From an uncultured Hyphomicrobiales bacterium (GTDB lineage Bacteria; Pseudomonadota; Alphaproteobacteria; Rhizobiales; Beijerinckiaceae), in NCBI GenBank assembly GCA_903851305.1, contig CAINNX010000179.1:1-43990 (forward strand): a stretch of 43,990 nucleotides of DNA. Direction: 5' to 3'. The translations under genes were made by a program, and so were the position numbers. The notes under the pieces were generated by a model that was not told the DNA's origin, did not search any database, and saw nothing but the letters and a program-made list of their open reading frames with translations. Below, in pieces: positions 25,287 through 33,520 of this stretch. Position 1 is the stretch's first letter. Every line of letters starts with the position of its first letter.

Positions 25287-25479
25287 GCGCTTGGGTTTGG
25301 TGGCGCTAGGCCGACCGGGGTTTCCAGGGTCCATGAAGCGGCTTGGCTGAAGGTGCGTGTGGGATTTTCTCTCGGAACCCAAATAGGGTTCGGCAGGGGT
25401 GGTTCCGCTTCCCCGCAACCAAATCATACAAATACACAAATCAAAACGCCCCGTGACAGAAATGCACGGGGCGTTTTTT
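25287..25479 (+). repeat. Structured intergenic repeat, copy B (full length)
   Basis: About 190 bases are shared with copy C (33180-33367). They start with GCGCTTGGGTTTGGTGGCGC, and the 3' third is shared with copy A. Internal hairpins include GAACCC/GGGTTC (near 25375-25392), GGGG/CCCC (near 25396-25414) and TGGTTCCG/CGCAACCA. It ends in a strong terminator. B and C differ at paired positions of the GGGG/CCCC stem (GAGG/CCTC in C), which hints that the RNA fold is conserved. No protein-coding frame is convincing. It directly follows an IS3-family end. Confidence 0.65.
25443..25479. terminator. Bidirectional rho-independent terminator
   Basis: AAAACGCCCCGTG pairs with CACGGGGCGTTTT. A run of six T follows on the + strand, and TTTT follows on the - strand. 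It probably terminates the leftward GMC oxidoreductase transcript and any rightward transcript through repeat copy B. It is nearly identical to the terminator at 18069-18107. Confidence 0.82.
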
Positions 25480-25669
25480 CGACGTTATCCGCTCGATATT
25501 AATGCACTGAATATTTGTATTATTCGTTTTGGCTGCTTTGCGGGCTAAATAGTGTGCGACGCGCTGTTTGGTGGCTGTTGCTTTGTCTTGCAGAGTGGCT
25601 TCTGCGGGTGAAAGGCCCGCAAAAGTGAGTGCGATGATGGCACGGGTGAGGCCATCATGGTGGGATCTC
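25480..25669. other. Spacer downstream of the GMC oxidoreductase gene
   Basis: 190 bases between the terminator and the GMC stop codon. On the - strand a frame continuing from inside the GMC gene (…TRAIIALTFAGLSPAEATLQ…) has coding-like codons but no start codon or ribosome site of its own. I do not annotate it as a gene. Confidence 0.4.
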
Positions 25670-27394
25670 TCACACCAAAGGACCCGGCGCCTGCCGATAG
25701 CGTTTGATGATGGCATCGGCGACGAAATAGGCTTGGGCTTCAATCGTCAACGTTGAATTATATCCGCTCATGGTCGGGAATGTGGAGCTGCCCACGACGA
25801 AGAGATTCGAAATATCCCATGACTGGCAATATTTATTGACGACAGAATTATCTGGTCGTGTGCCCATGCGGGTTCCACCTGTGTGATGTCCGCCGGGTGC
25901 ACCAGGTTGTGCGCGGTCTCCCATCCAGACATATTTTGCATTCATGGCTTTGCCGATTTCCTCAATCTTTTTGGTGAGAAAAGCCACGCTCTTCAATTCA
26001 TTTGGTCTACGCCAATCATATGTGATGCGTGGCGCTGGCAATCCCCATGCATCACGCACATCAGGGTCAAGATCAATGGTCTGGTTCCGGTATGGTAGGT
26101 CTTCAATTTGAAGGCCAATCGACATGTGGCTTGCAAAATATTTGGCATACCAATCGCGATAGGCTGCGCCATAGCGGGGAATGCCGGGTGGGGGCACCAT
26201 ATTAATGGCAGCACCCATGGGGCCGCCTTGTTGACCCGCGGTGCCAATAGAAATTTGGCCGCCCCGGATGAAGCCGAGATCTTTGTGGTTAAAATTGTCG
26301 GCATTGTAATCATCGATGGAGTGGCGTTGAGCATTCGGCCCCATATAAATATTCATCTTCTTGTCGTCGAAGGCGACAAAGACCGAGGGACGAATATGGG
26401 TCATCAGACCCTTGCCCAAAAGGCCGCTGCTATTTGATAAGCCATTTTGGTGCAAGGATGTTTTGGAAAGCATCAGCAGACGAACATTGTCATAGACAAA
26501 GGGAGCAAGGATCACGAGATCTGCTTCCACCTGATTATCAGATCCGTCAGGACCATAGAAAGAAACGCCTGTTGCTTTTCCTGCACTATCCGTATTCACG
26601 CGATGACACATGGCCCCAGTGATCACGGTGAAGTTTTTGGTCTCTTCCGCTTCAGGAATTTTATTCACGAGCGTGCTGGATTTGGCACCCACGTGGCAAC
26701 CAAAAGTCTGGCAGAAGCCGCAATAGGTGCAGCCTGGACGGTCTTTGTAAGGTTCAGAGAGAATGGCGCGTGGTGATATGAAAGGGTGGAGGCCCAGATT
26801 TTTTGTTGCTTTGTCGAATGTGTCAGAGGCAACATCTGTGCGCAGCGGTGGCATGGGATATTCGCGTTTGCGCGGCGCCTCAAACACATTGCCGCCCGCA
26901 ATTTTCTGTCCGTTGATATTGCCGGCGCGTCCGGAGACACCAAGATCATATTCAGCTTTGTCATAAAAAGGCTCAAGATCAGCATAGCTGATGGGCCAGT
27001 CTGTGACATCTGATCCTTCAGGCAAAAACGTCTCGCCATAACGTTCGACTGTGGCAGAGCGAACGCGGAAATCGTCCTCATGATTGCGCCATGAAAGCGC
27101 ACCATAATGCACTGTGCCGCCGCCGACCTGATTGCCATAGCTCATGGAATTGAGCGGTTGGGATTTCATGTTGGTATTGAAGCGCCAGGTGACGACGCTT
27201 TTTTTTGGATCGGGTCGCGTATCTTGACGCTGGAAGAAGCGCAATTCGTCATGGGGATTGAAGTCAATTGTTTTGAGTTTTGGGCCGCGCTCCAGAGCGA
27301 CGACTTTCATCCCCACTTTGCAAAGTTCTGCCGCAAGAATAGCGCCTGCAGCGCCAGCGCCGACAATAACGACTTCTGTCTTGATCTTCGCCAT
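25670..27394 (-). CDS. GMC-family FAD oxidoreductase (gluconate/sugar-alcohol dehydrogenase large subunit type)
   Basis: 574 residues. The FAD motif VIVGAGAAGAILAAEL is at 9-24, with SYGNQVGGGTVHYGALSWR as the second GMC signature region. The C-terminal block GGHHTGGTRMGT contains the catalytic His region, followed by NLFVVGSSTFPT. A cysteine cluster CTYCGFCQTFGC near residue 240 resembles the Cys set that holds an Fe-S cluster in membrane-associated FAD-dependent glucose/gluconate dehydrogenases. It has no signal peptide but is paired (4 bases) with a Tat-exported small subunit, so it is expected to be carried to the periplasm as a complex. Substrates of the family are polyols, aldoses and sugar acids. 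The cytochrome c subunit is not adjacent. Confidence 0.9.
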   Translation of the reverse strand: MAKIKTEVVIVGAGAAGAILAAELCKVGMKVVALERGPKLKTIDFNPHDELRFFQRQDTRPDPKKSVVTWRFNTNMKSQPLNSMSYGNQVGGGTVHYGALSWRNHEDDFRVRSATVERYGETFLPEGSDVTDWPISYADLEPFYDKAEYDLGVSGRAGNINGQKIAGGNVFEAPRKREYPMPPLRTDVASDTFDKATKNLGLHPFISPRAILSEPYKDRPGCTYCGFCQTFGCHVGAKSSTLVNKIPEAEETKNFTVITGAMCHRVNTDSAGKATGVSFYGPDGSDNQVEADLVILAPFVYDNVRLLMLSKTSLHQNGLSNSSGLLGKGLMTHIRPSVFVAFDDKKMNIYMGPNAQRHSIDDYNADNFNHKDLGFIRGGQISIGTAGQQGGPMGAAINMVPPPGIPRYGAAYRDWYAKYFASHMSIGLQIEDLPYRNQTIDLDPDVRDAWGLPAPRITYDWRRPNELKSVAFLTKKIEEIGKAMNAKYVWMGDRAQPGAPGGHHTGGTRMGTRPDNSVVNKYCQSWDISNLFVVGSSTFPTMSGYNSTLTIEAQAYFVADAIIKRYRQAPGPLV

Positions 27395-27397
27395 TGT

Positions 27398-28105
27398 TCA
27401 GCCCTTTCTTGTGCGTGCTTGCGACTGTTGCATGCCGATGATCGGTTCGCGCGTGAAAGGCTTGCCGCTTTTCATGTCTTCTTCAGTGAAAAAAGGCTGC
27501 GCCCCTGGGAAGCCAACCAGTTTCCAACCAGCAAAATCCTTGTTGCCGCCATAGACAGGATCTGAAAACAGACCTTCAATCGTATGCAGGCGGAGTTTTT
27601 CAAAGAAAGCTTTGGCTGTGGGCCATGTGAAGCCGGCGGCTTTATTTTCATCCATTGCCGCAAGAACGGCGTCTTGCTGCGCAACCGTCAGAAACATGAA
27701 AGATTTTTTATATTGCGCCTGACAATGTTTCTCGAGAGCTTCGAGCCCTTGGCGATAGAAATATTGCTGATCTGTATAGGCACCTGACAAAGCCAAATCG
27801 ATATAATTGGCGACATTAGCATCTTTGGCGCCGGGCTTTCCTGATGCGCCTGGCATCAAACGTTCTGTGAAGGCGATGATGGTGGCGTAGTCATCATCAT
27901 TGAGAAAGGCGCCCTGGCGCTGGTGGGTGTGCGACTGCGATGTGCCGTGGGCATGTTGAGGATGACTCGCATGTGACTTTGTCGCGGCATCAGCCGTTGT
28001 CATCGCTCCAACACTGGTTGCCGCACCCAGCGCGCTGCCAATGAGGAGAGAGCGTCTGTCCAAGGCAGGCGTCTCTGTTGTGGGAGATGGGGTCTTTTCT
28101 TTCAT
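27398..28105 (-). CDS. Gluconate 2-dehydrogenase subunit 3-family protein, Tat-exported
   Basis: About 235 residues. The N-terminus carries a twin-arginine signal (DRRSLLIGSALGAATSVGA), then a His-rich linker (SHASHPQHAHGTSQSHTHQ) and the small-subunit domain with LNDDDYATIIAFTERLMPG and GLFSDPVYGGN. In this family the small subunit chaperones the flavoprotein through the Tat system and is needed for activity. GAGGAGG precedes ATG 28105, making it the first gene of the leftward pair. The His-rich linker could bind metal, an unusual addition. Confidence 0.9.
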   Translation of the reverse strand: MKEKTPSPTTETPALDRRSLLIGSALGAATSVGAMTTADAATKSHASHPQHAHGTSQSHTHQRQGAFLNDDDYATIIAFTERLMPGASGKPGAKDANVANYIDLALSGAYTDQQYFYRQGLEALEKHCQAQYKKSFMFLTVAQQDAVLAAMDENKAAGFTWPTAKAFFEKLRLHTIEGLFSDPVYGGNKDFAGWKLVGFPGAQPFFTEEDMKSGKPFTREPIIGMQQSQARTRKG

Positions 28106-28525
28106 CGTTTCCTCCTCAGCAAAAATGTATTTTCTGGTGTGATACAAACGCGCAAAAGGTCGTTGAGAGGTGTCAAAACGCCTCTATCGATATATGTACG
28201 CCTTGATTTGGGATGTTTTTAAGAGGGAGACGCATGTCTCTCGTGCCAGAGATAAAGCGCCCGAGCCGCTGCACGGCCATGGACGCGCGCAAGTTTCTTC
28301 AGACATTCGTGATCCCCCCAGAGCACGCTTATGGCTTGAATTAAATGCGCGCTCCGCGGCTTTGGCAAGCCGATCAGAAAGCTTCTCTATGTGATTAAAG
28401 ATGGAGAGGCGGGGCCTTGCGTGACGCAGTGCAGCATGAATTTGCAGGTGGCATGACACTTTCGGATAATTGTTTTTGATCCGGTTCCCTCCCTCTATTG
28501 GCTAATAAGTAAAAAGATCAGGGGG
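28106..28525. promoter_or_regulatory. Divergent promoter region (GMC pair leftward, hydrolase operon rightward)
   Basis: 420 bases between divergent operons, which must contain both promoters. Short frames on both strands (for example around 28184-28459) lack ribosome sites and recognisable motifs, so I do not call a gene. No operator palindrome or RNA structure stood out. No regulator gene lies nearby. Confidence 0.45.
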
Positions 28526-29740
28526 ATGGGGATGCCTTCATCAGCAGGAGCTGCGGCGCAGTTTATGCGCCGACTTTCTTTGTTCTGTGGCAAGCTGCTG
28601 CGCGGCGCAAATCGATTGTCTTTTTCTTTGTCCGCTCTTCTTTGTCTGAGTAGCGGGGCTTGGGCGCAAGGTGTCGGGCCCATTACCATTGCCAAGCAAG
28701 GCTATTTCTTTGTTGGTGGCAAATATGTCGAAAAGGCAGGCGAGCAAGTACTCGCTGGTCACGCCTATATCGAATATCAAATCCCGCAAAATCGTACGCA
28801 ACCCTATCCGATTGTGATGATCCACGGCTGTTGCTCGGCAGGATCGAGCTGGAATGGCACACCGGATGGACGTGATGGTTGGGTACAATATTTCCTCTCC
28901 AAAGGTTATGCGGTTTACGTCATGGATCAGGTCGGGCGTGGCCGCGCTGCCTATGTCGATAGCGTTTATGGCCAGAACAATCCGAAAGCTCCGAAATTTG
29001 TTGAACGCGAATTCATCGCCTATGAGCGTTACAATCTCTTCCCGCAGGCCAAGTTGCATACGCAATGGCCGGGTGAGGGCGTGGTGGGTGATCCCCTGTT
29101 CGACCAATTCCAGGCGATGATGGAGCCTGATTTCAAAGATCGCACTTTGCGCGAAGTTTTTAATCGTCAAGCCGGTGTGGCCCTGCTGGATAAAATCGGC
29201 CCTGCTATTTTGATGGTCCATTCACAGGCGGGTATTTATTCATGGGGCATTGCCAATGATCGCCCGCAATTGGTCAAAGGAATGATCATGATTGAAGCGG
29301 CGGGTTCCGCTTTTCATGAAGTGGCTTTGAAGGGGCCGCCTGACTGGTTCAAAGACGAAGGGCTCAGCAAGCCTTGGGGATTTACGCGTACCCCCGTCGA
29401 TTTCGATCCGCCTCTCGCAAAAGATCAATATCCGGATATAGAGCAGCAGGCGAAGGCCGATGCGCCCGATCTCGCGCTATGCTGGCGACAAAAAGAACCG
29501 GCGCGCAAGTTGTCGAGGCTGACTGGAATTCCAATCATGCTCGTACATGGCGAAGGCTCTTTTGCCATGCCGACGGCGCATTGCGGATCTGCTTTTCTGA
29601 CCCAAGCAGGCGTTCCGAATGATTTTGTAAAACTTGCTGATCTCGGAATTCGTGGCAATGGCCATTTTATGATGCTTGAGAAAAACAATCTCGAGGTCGC
29701 GGCTGTCATTGCCGATTGGCTGTCCAAAAAGGTCAAGTAA
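28526..29740 (+). CDS. Exported alpha/beta-hydrolase
   Basis: Up to 404 residues. A signal peptide probably ends at SSGAWA (about residue 47). The alpha/beta-hydrolase core shows the oxyanion region MIHGCCSAGSSW (98-109), the nucleophile elbow VHSQAG with Ser233, and a C-terminal GNGHFMM with the catalytic His; the acid residue is not certain. Expected substrates are esters or lactones in the periplasm. The start is either ATG 28526 or 28532 (G-rich ribosome site GGGGG), and ATG 28565 would give a more usual signal length. It heads a rightward operon: hydrolase, amidohydrolase (54 bases on), racemase-superfamily protein, Bug. It is divergent from the GMC dehydrogenase. Confidence 0.87.
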   Translation: MGMPSSAGAAAQFMRRLSLFCGKLLRGANRLSFSLSALLCLSSGAWAQGVGPITIAKQGYFFVGGKYVEKAGEQVLAGHAYIEYQIPQNRTQPYPIVMIHGCCSAGSSWNGTPDGRDGWVQYFLSKGYAVYVMDQVGRGRAAYVDSVYGQNNPKAPKFVEREFIAYERYNLFPQAKLHTQWPGEGVVGDPLFDQFQAMMEPDFKDRTLREVFNRQAGVALLDKIGPAILMVHSQAGIYSWGIANDRPQLVKGMIMIEAAGSAFHEVALKGPPDWFKDEGLSKPWGFTRTPVDFDPPLAKDQYPDIEQQAKADAPDLALCWRQKEPARKLSRLTGIPIMLVHGEGSFAMPTAHCGSAFLTQAGVPNDFVKLADLGIRGNGHFMMLEKNNLEVAAVIADWLSKKVK

Positions 29741-29794
29741 TCACTCTAAGACAAGCTGAAAAATCAAAATCAAACGCACGCGAGGGGTGTGATC

Positions 29795-31246
29795 ATGGCT
29801 AACAAGGATGATAGGGCATTTCATGAGCCGCGTGATCCTGATCGCCGCAATCTTCTGCTGGCATCCCTATTAGCCGGTGCGGCTGGATTATCCGTAGCGC
29901 CCGCACAAGCAGCCGTTGCGCCGACAGATGTCAAAAAGCTTCAAAAATCCAAACGCTATATTGTGAAAAATGCAATTATTCTAACGGTAGATTCTGCCGT
30001 CGGGGATTTTGAAAAAGCCGACATGTTGGTCGAGAATGGCAAGATCAAGGCGATTGCGCCGTCTTTGTCGGTTAGCCCAGAAACATTGGTCATCGATGGA
30101 ACCAATAGGATTCTTATTCCCGGTTTTGTGGATACGCATAGCCATTCTTACCAGGGTTTGCTGCGTGGATTGCTGCCCAATGGTGTGGTCTTGCCCGATT
30201 ATGATCGGGACATTCAAAAGAACATCACGCCTCACTACACTGCCAATGACGCTTATCAGGGTGTTTTAATCACTGCACTCGGATTTTTGGATTTGGGCAC
30301 AACGAGCATGATTGATATTTCGCAAGTGTCGCATTCACGTGCACATGTCGAAGCCAATATTCAAGCACTCAAAGATTCTGGCATGCGCTCGGTTTTTGCC
30401 ATGTCACGCGGTATAGGCGCGGACTCGCAATATCCCGATGGCATGAATAGTCTTCTGCCGGCATATTTCTCTTCACAAGATCAGCTCCTCACGCCCGCAT
30501 TGGCGGTTTCCGTTGAAAAAGATACGTTTTTATCGGCTCGCCAATATGGGCTCAAAGCTGTTTTGCATATTCGCGTTAATTCAGCACCGCTAATCGCTCT
30601 GTCGCAGGCAGGTGTTCTGCGAGACGGTGATTTGTTTGTCCATTGCGCGCATTTGAATAAGGACGCTTGGAAAATCATCCATGATACAGGCGGGCGCACA
30701 TCTCATTCGCCAGTGGTCGAAATGGCAATGGGGCATGGCTATCCGGCCATTCAGGACGCGCTAGATGCAGGCGCGCGTCCAAGCCTGAGCTGCGATCATG
30801 CAGCCACAGTTGGTATGGATATGTTTGGCATGATGCGCGCAGTCTTTGACATTCAGCGGCTCGCGATCCAGCAACGCCAACGCAATGGTGAGAAAGAGAC
30901 GCAAAAGCTCCTCACCTGCAGGGAAGTCTTGCAATTTGCCACACTCAATGGCGCGCGTGCGGCTGGCCTTGATCACAAGATTGGATCGCTGACGCCGGGC
31001 AAAGATGCAGATTTTCTCATGTTGCGGGCCGATGATCTGAGCATCTGGCCCTTGAACAATGCCTATTCTGCAGCCGTCAATCTCATGTCGGCTGGACACA
31101 TTGAGGGTGTCTTTGTCGCGGGCAAAGTGAAGAAGTGGCAAGGACGGCTTATTGATGTCGATAAGGCAAAAGTTCTCCGTGAGGTCGCGCAATCACGCGA
31201 CAATGTTTTACAGAAAGCAAAATTTGCGATTGGCCTGACGGCCTGA
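29795..31246 (+). CDS. Tat-exported amidohydrolase-superfamily protein (SAH/guanine deaminase-AtzA type)
   Basis: 483 residues. A twin-arginine signal (PDRRNLLLASLLAGAAGL) comes first, then a composite metallo-hydrolase fold. The metal ligands His115/His117 (DTHSHS), His258 (LHIRVN), His283 or His286 (FVHCAHL) and Asp334 (SCDHAA) are in place. The Glu usually three residues after the third His (HxxE) is Val261 here. That Glu is the acid/base in deaminases and TrzN-type hydrolases, so the reaction may differ. Family members remove amino, chloro or thio groups from heterocycles. Tat export of this class is unusual. GAGGGG lies before ATG 29795; the GTG at 29789 is less likely. The next gene starts 16 bases after the stop. 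Confidence 0.87.
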   Translation: MANKDDRAFHEPRDPDRRNLLLASLLAGAAGLSVAPAQAAVAPTDVKKLQKSKRYIVKNAIILTVDSAVGDFEKADMLVENGKIKAIAPSLSVSPETLVIDGTNRILIPGFVDTHSHSYQGLLRGLLPNGVVLPDYDRDIQKNITPHYTANDAYQGVLITALGFLDLGTTSMIDISQVSHSRAHVEANIQALKDSGMRSVFAMSRGIGADSQYPDGMNSLLPAYFSSQDQLLTPALAVSVEKDTFLSARQYGLKAVLHIRVNSAPLIALSQAGVLRDGDLFVHCAHLNKDAWKIIHDTGGRTSHSPVVEMAMGHGYPAIQDALDAGARPSLSCDHAATVGMDMFGMMRAVFDIQRLAIQQRQRNGEKETQKLLTCREVLQFATLNGARAAGLDHKIGSLTPGKDADFLMLRADDLSIWPLNNAYSAAVNLMSAGHIEGVFVAGKVKKWQGRLIDVDKAKVLREVAQSRDNVLQKAKFAIGLTA

Positions 31247-31262
31247 CCCAGAAGGAAAAAAC

Positions 31263-31997
31263 ATGCATTATACAATGTGGCGCGGTGTTGTTGGCCTTGT
31301 GAAGCCCACCCGCCGTCCCGGCTCTTTGGAAGAACTTATCCGCATGCTGCCGCAAGGCATTGGTATTGTTCCTCTGCTTTTGAATGTGCGCGAAGGCAGC
31401 CATGACGAGTTTTCTTCGGCCATTCCTTTTTATGAAAAATATGTCGCTGAATTGGCTGAACAAGGAATGGATATGATCCATCCTGGGGGCACACCGGCAT
31501 TTATGATGTTGGGCTATGATCAAGAGCGTCGAACCACGGATGCTTGGTCAGAAAAATATAAGACACCCGTTTTTACAGCCGGTCAAAACCACGTCTGCGC
31601 TTTGCGCTCGATGCACATTAAATCTTTCATTGGTGCGAGCTATTCAAAACTTCAAAACCAGATTGTTACAAAATATATGACGGAGGCTGGGTTTCATGTG
31701 AAATCAATGGAGCCGATTGACGTTCCTTTCAATAAGGCTGGGCAGATTTCGCCAGAAGAATGTTATGCCCACGTCAAAAAGCTTTTTAAGGAAGCGGGCG
31801 GTGCAGATGGTATTTACATTCAAGGTGGTGCTTGGCGTACCGAAGGTATTGTCGAAACTTTGGAAAAGGATCTGCAAGTACCAGTCATCCACGCCAATGT
31901 GGCACAGGCCTGGGAGATTATGAAGCGGTTGAGTGTGCATGAGCCTAAGTCTGGATTGGGAACTCTTTTGCGTGAGCTTCCTCCAATGGTTGAATAG
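31263..31997 (+). CDS. Asp/Glu racemase-superfamily protein (maleate isomerase/arylmalonate decarboxylase-like) lacking both Cys
   Basis: 244 residues with the two-domain racemase fold typical of maleate cis-trans isomerase and arylmalonate decarboxylase. The first active-site loop reads HPGGTPAF (73-80) where a G-C-T/S motif is expected. The second reads IQGGAW (186-191) where the other catalytic Cys would sit, so neither nucleophile is present. The remaining fold elements (TEGIVETLEKDLQVPVIHAN) are well kept, so this is not simple decay. There is no signal peptide. It lies between the amidohydrolase and a Bug receptor (8 bases on) in one operon. A Cys-less lyase/decarboxylase or binding role is possible. 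It resembles the protein at 37607 most in its second loop. Confidence 0.83.
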   Translation: MHYTMWRGVVGLVKPTRRPGSLEELIRMLPQGIGIVPLLLNVREGSHDEFSSAIPFYEKYVAELAEQGMDMIHPGGTPAFMMLGYDQERRTTDAWSEKYKTPVFTAGQNHVCALRSMHIKSFIGASYSKLQNQIVTKYMTEAGFHVKSMEPIDVPFNKAGQISPEECYAHVKKLFKEAGGADGIYIQGGAWRTEGIVETLEKDLQVPVIHANVAQAWEIMKRLSVHEPKSGLGTLLRELPPMVE

Positions 31998-32005
31998 GTT
32001 CACTC

Positions 32006-33022
32006 ATGATGCGCTCGTTTATCGTCTTCTTAATTTTGGCCTGCACACATGTCGTGTGTTTCGCACAGGAAACGCAGATCAAGACCATCAATCTCTATGT
32101 TGGGACGACGAGTGGTGGCGGCTATGATGTTTATGCGCGTGTCATGGCCCGCTATTGGGGTCGCTATTTGACAGGTCATCCCGCATTCGTCGTGAAAAAC
32201 ATGCCGGGAACGGGTGGTCTGACAATGGCCAACTATATTTATAATCAAGCGCCGCGTGATGGTTCGGAAATTGCTACCATGCAAAGCGGCGTTATTTTTG
32301 AAAAGCTTTATCACACGCTTTCGCCGGGCGGCGCTAATGCGCGTTTTGAGGCTGAGAAATTTGGCTGGATCGGCAGCGCTCTGCGCTCAACCTATGTGAC
32401 GATCACATGGCACGATTCTCCGGTCAAAAATCTGGAGGATGCTAAATATAAGGATGCAGTCCTTGGTGCATCGACGACCAGTTCGGACAATTTTCTGCTG
32501 GCAGTTCTCGGCAATAAATTACTTGGCACGAAATTTCGTATAGTGCACGGTTATCAAGGCTCAACCTCCACAGATCTCGCCATTGAGCGAGGTGAAATCA
32601 ATGGGGCGGCTGGCAAAGACTGGACCACATTGACGACATCACGCCCCGATTGGTTGAAGGATAAGAAGGTCAATATCATTGTTCAAATGGGGATGCAGAA
32701 ACATCCCTCCATTCCAAATGTGCCGTCTGCTCTTGAATTGGCAGCCAATGATGAAGATCGCGCAATGATGGAATTGGTATTTGCCAAGTTTAATTTATCT
32801 CGACCGTTTTTTGGTCCGCCTAATATGAGTTCAAAAGTCATGCAAGATTTTCGTGCGAGTTTTGCTGCGCTTGTAAAAGATAAGGAATTTTTACAGGAGG
32901 CAGAGAAGACTGGAATGGAAATTGATCCAGTTTATGGCGATGAAGCTGAGAAGCTAGTGGCACGTCTTCTTCGGACTCCAGAAACGCAGGCTCAAAAAAT
33001 GCGAGAGCTTTTGAAGTTCTGA
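32006..33022 (+). CDS. Bug/TctC-family periplasmic solute-binding receptor
   Basis: 338 residues. The signal peptide ends at about HVVCFA. The mature receptor shows VGTTSGGGYDVYAR, KNMPGTGG and RPFFGPPNM. It is the last gene of the hydrolase-amidohydrolase-racemase-Bug operon, suggesting that the product of the two periplasmic hydrolases is the ligand, delivered for cytoplasmic conversion by the racemase-superfamily protein. The decayed receptor at 171-614 is a close relative in its C-terminal half. The ribosome site is weak, so it may rely on coupling to the preceding gene. Confidence 0.92.
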   Translation: MMRSFIVFLILACTHVVCFAQETQIKTINLYVGTTSGGGYDVYARVMARYWGRYLTGHPAFVVKNMPGTGGLTMANYIYNQAPRDGSEIATMQSGVIFEKLYHTLSPGGANARFEAEKFGWIGSALRSTYVTITWHDSPVKNLEDAKYKDAVLGASTTSSDNFLLAVLGNKLLGTKFRIVHGYQGSTSTDLAIERGEINGAAGKDWTTLTTSRPDWLKDKKVNIIVQMGMQKHPSIPNVPSALELAANDEDRAMMELVFAKFNLSRPFFGPPNMSSKVMQDFRASFAALVKDKEFLQEAEKTGMEIDPVYGDEAEKLVARLLRTPETQAQKMRELLKF

Positions 33023-33128
33023 TTTTATGACGACCAAAATTGTTGCGTAAGTTTTTGTGTATGGATGACGTAAAGAATTTGTAACTTCTCATAACATATT
33101 CAGCTTTTTCTGTTTCAAGCATAATGGC

Positions 33129-33173
33129 TTGCCCACAGAAACGTGGTCCTCGCTGATATATGGCTTACGCGCC
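33129..33173 (+). mobile_element. IS3-family left-end remnant
   Basis: TGCCCACAGAAACGTGGTCC followed by TCGCTGATATATGGCTTA matches the left end of the element starting at 43919, with about 80% identity by eye. No transposase follows. The similarity fades into repeat copy C at about 33175. It is a solo end left by deletion. Bases 33023-33128, before it, hold nothing recognisable. Confidence 0.65.
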
Positions 33174-33179
33174 TTTGAG

Positions 33180-33367
33180 GCGCTTGGGTTTGGTGGCGCT
33201 AGGCCGGCCGGGGTTTTCAGGGTCCATGAACTGGCTTGGCTGAAAGTGCATATGGGGTTTTCTCTCGGAACCCAAAAAGGTTCGGTAGAGGTGGTTGCGC
33301 GTCCTCGCAAAAAATATTGCTAATGACAAAAAACCGCTTCAACGAAGAAATGCGCGTGGCGTTTTGG
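33180..33367 (+). repeat. Structured intergenic repeat, copy C
   Basis: It matches copy B (25287-25479) along its length. The first ~120 bases are highly similar (for example TGGTGGCGCTAGGCC and TTTTCTCTCGGAACCCAA), and the 3' part is more degenerate (GGTTGCGCGTCCTCGCAA, then a weakened terminator-like stem near 33331-33367). As in copy B, an IS3-family end sits directly beside it. Bases 33368-33520, between it and the cytochrome gene, hold the latter's promoter region, and I see no gene there. Confidence 0.62.
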
Positions 33368-33520
33368 CTTTTGCGAGCCTATTTACGGCCTCAATTTCCA
33401 TCACCGCCGGCATGAAATGGGATTGCATAAGCATAGACGAAAGATGAATACCCTTGAACCTCACGGTCCGATGAAATGGCTCCAAGGAAGAGAACATATT
33501 TTTCCAAAGGGAGGGGGCTT

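Noticed and set aside
25400-25427. A tRNA gene ending in CCCCGCAACCA
   Set aside because: The 3' end matches an initiator tRNA, but no acceptor, D or anticodon arm precedes it. The bases form a different hairpin (TGGTTCCG/CGCAACCA).
25441-25743. 100-residue leftward ORF covering the end of the GMC gene and the terminator
   Set aside because: Part of the frame looks coding-like, but its only start lies inside the GMC gene out of frame, and it runs through the terminator stem.
28184-28459. A 91-residue leftward ORF in the divergent promoter region
   Set aside because: No ribosome site and no motif; composition is that of non-coding DNA, and it occupies a region that must hold two promoters.
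33129-33323. Short ORFs on both strands across repeat copy C, and the equivalent + strand frame at 25263-25502
   Set aside because: They arise from the shared structured repeat; they have no ribosome sites, and hairpin and terminator sequence explains the conservation better than protein coding.
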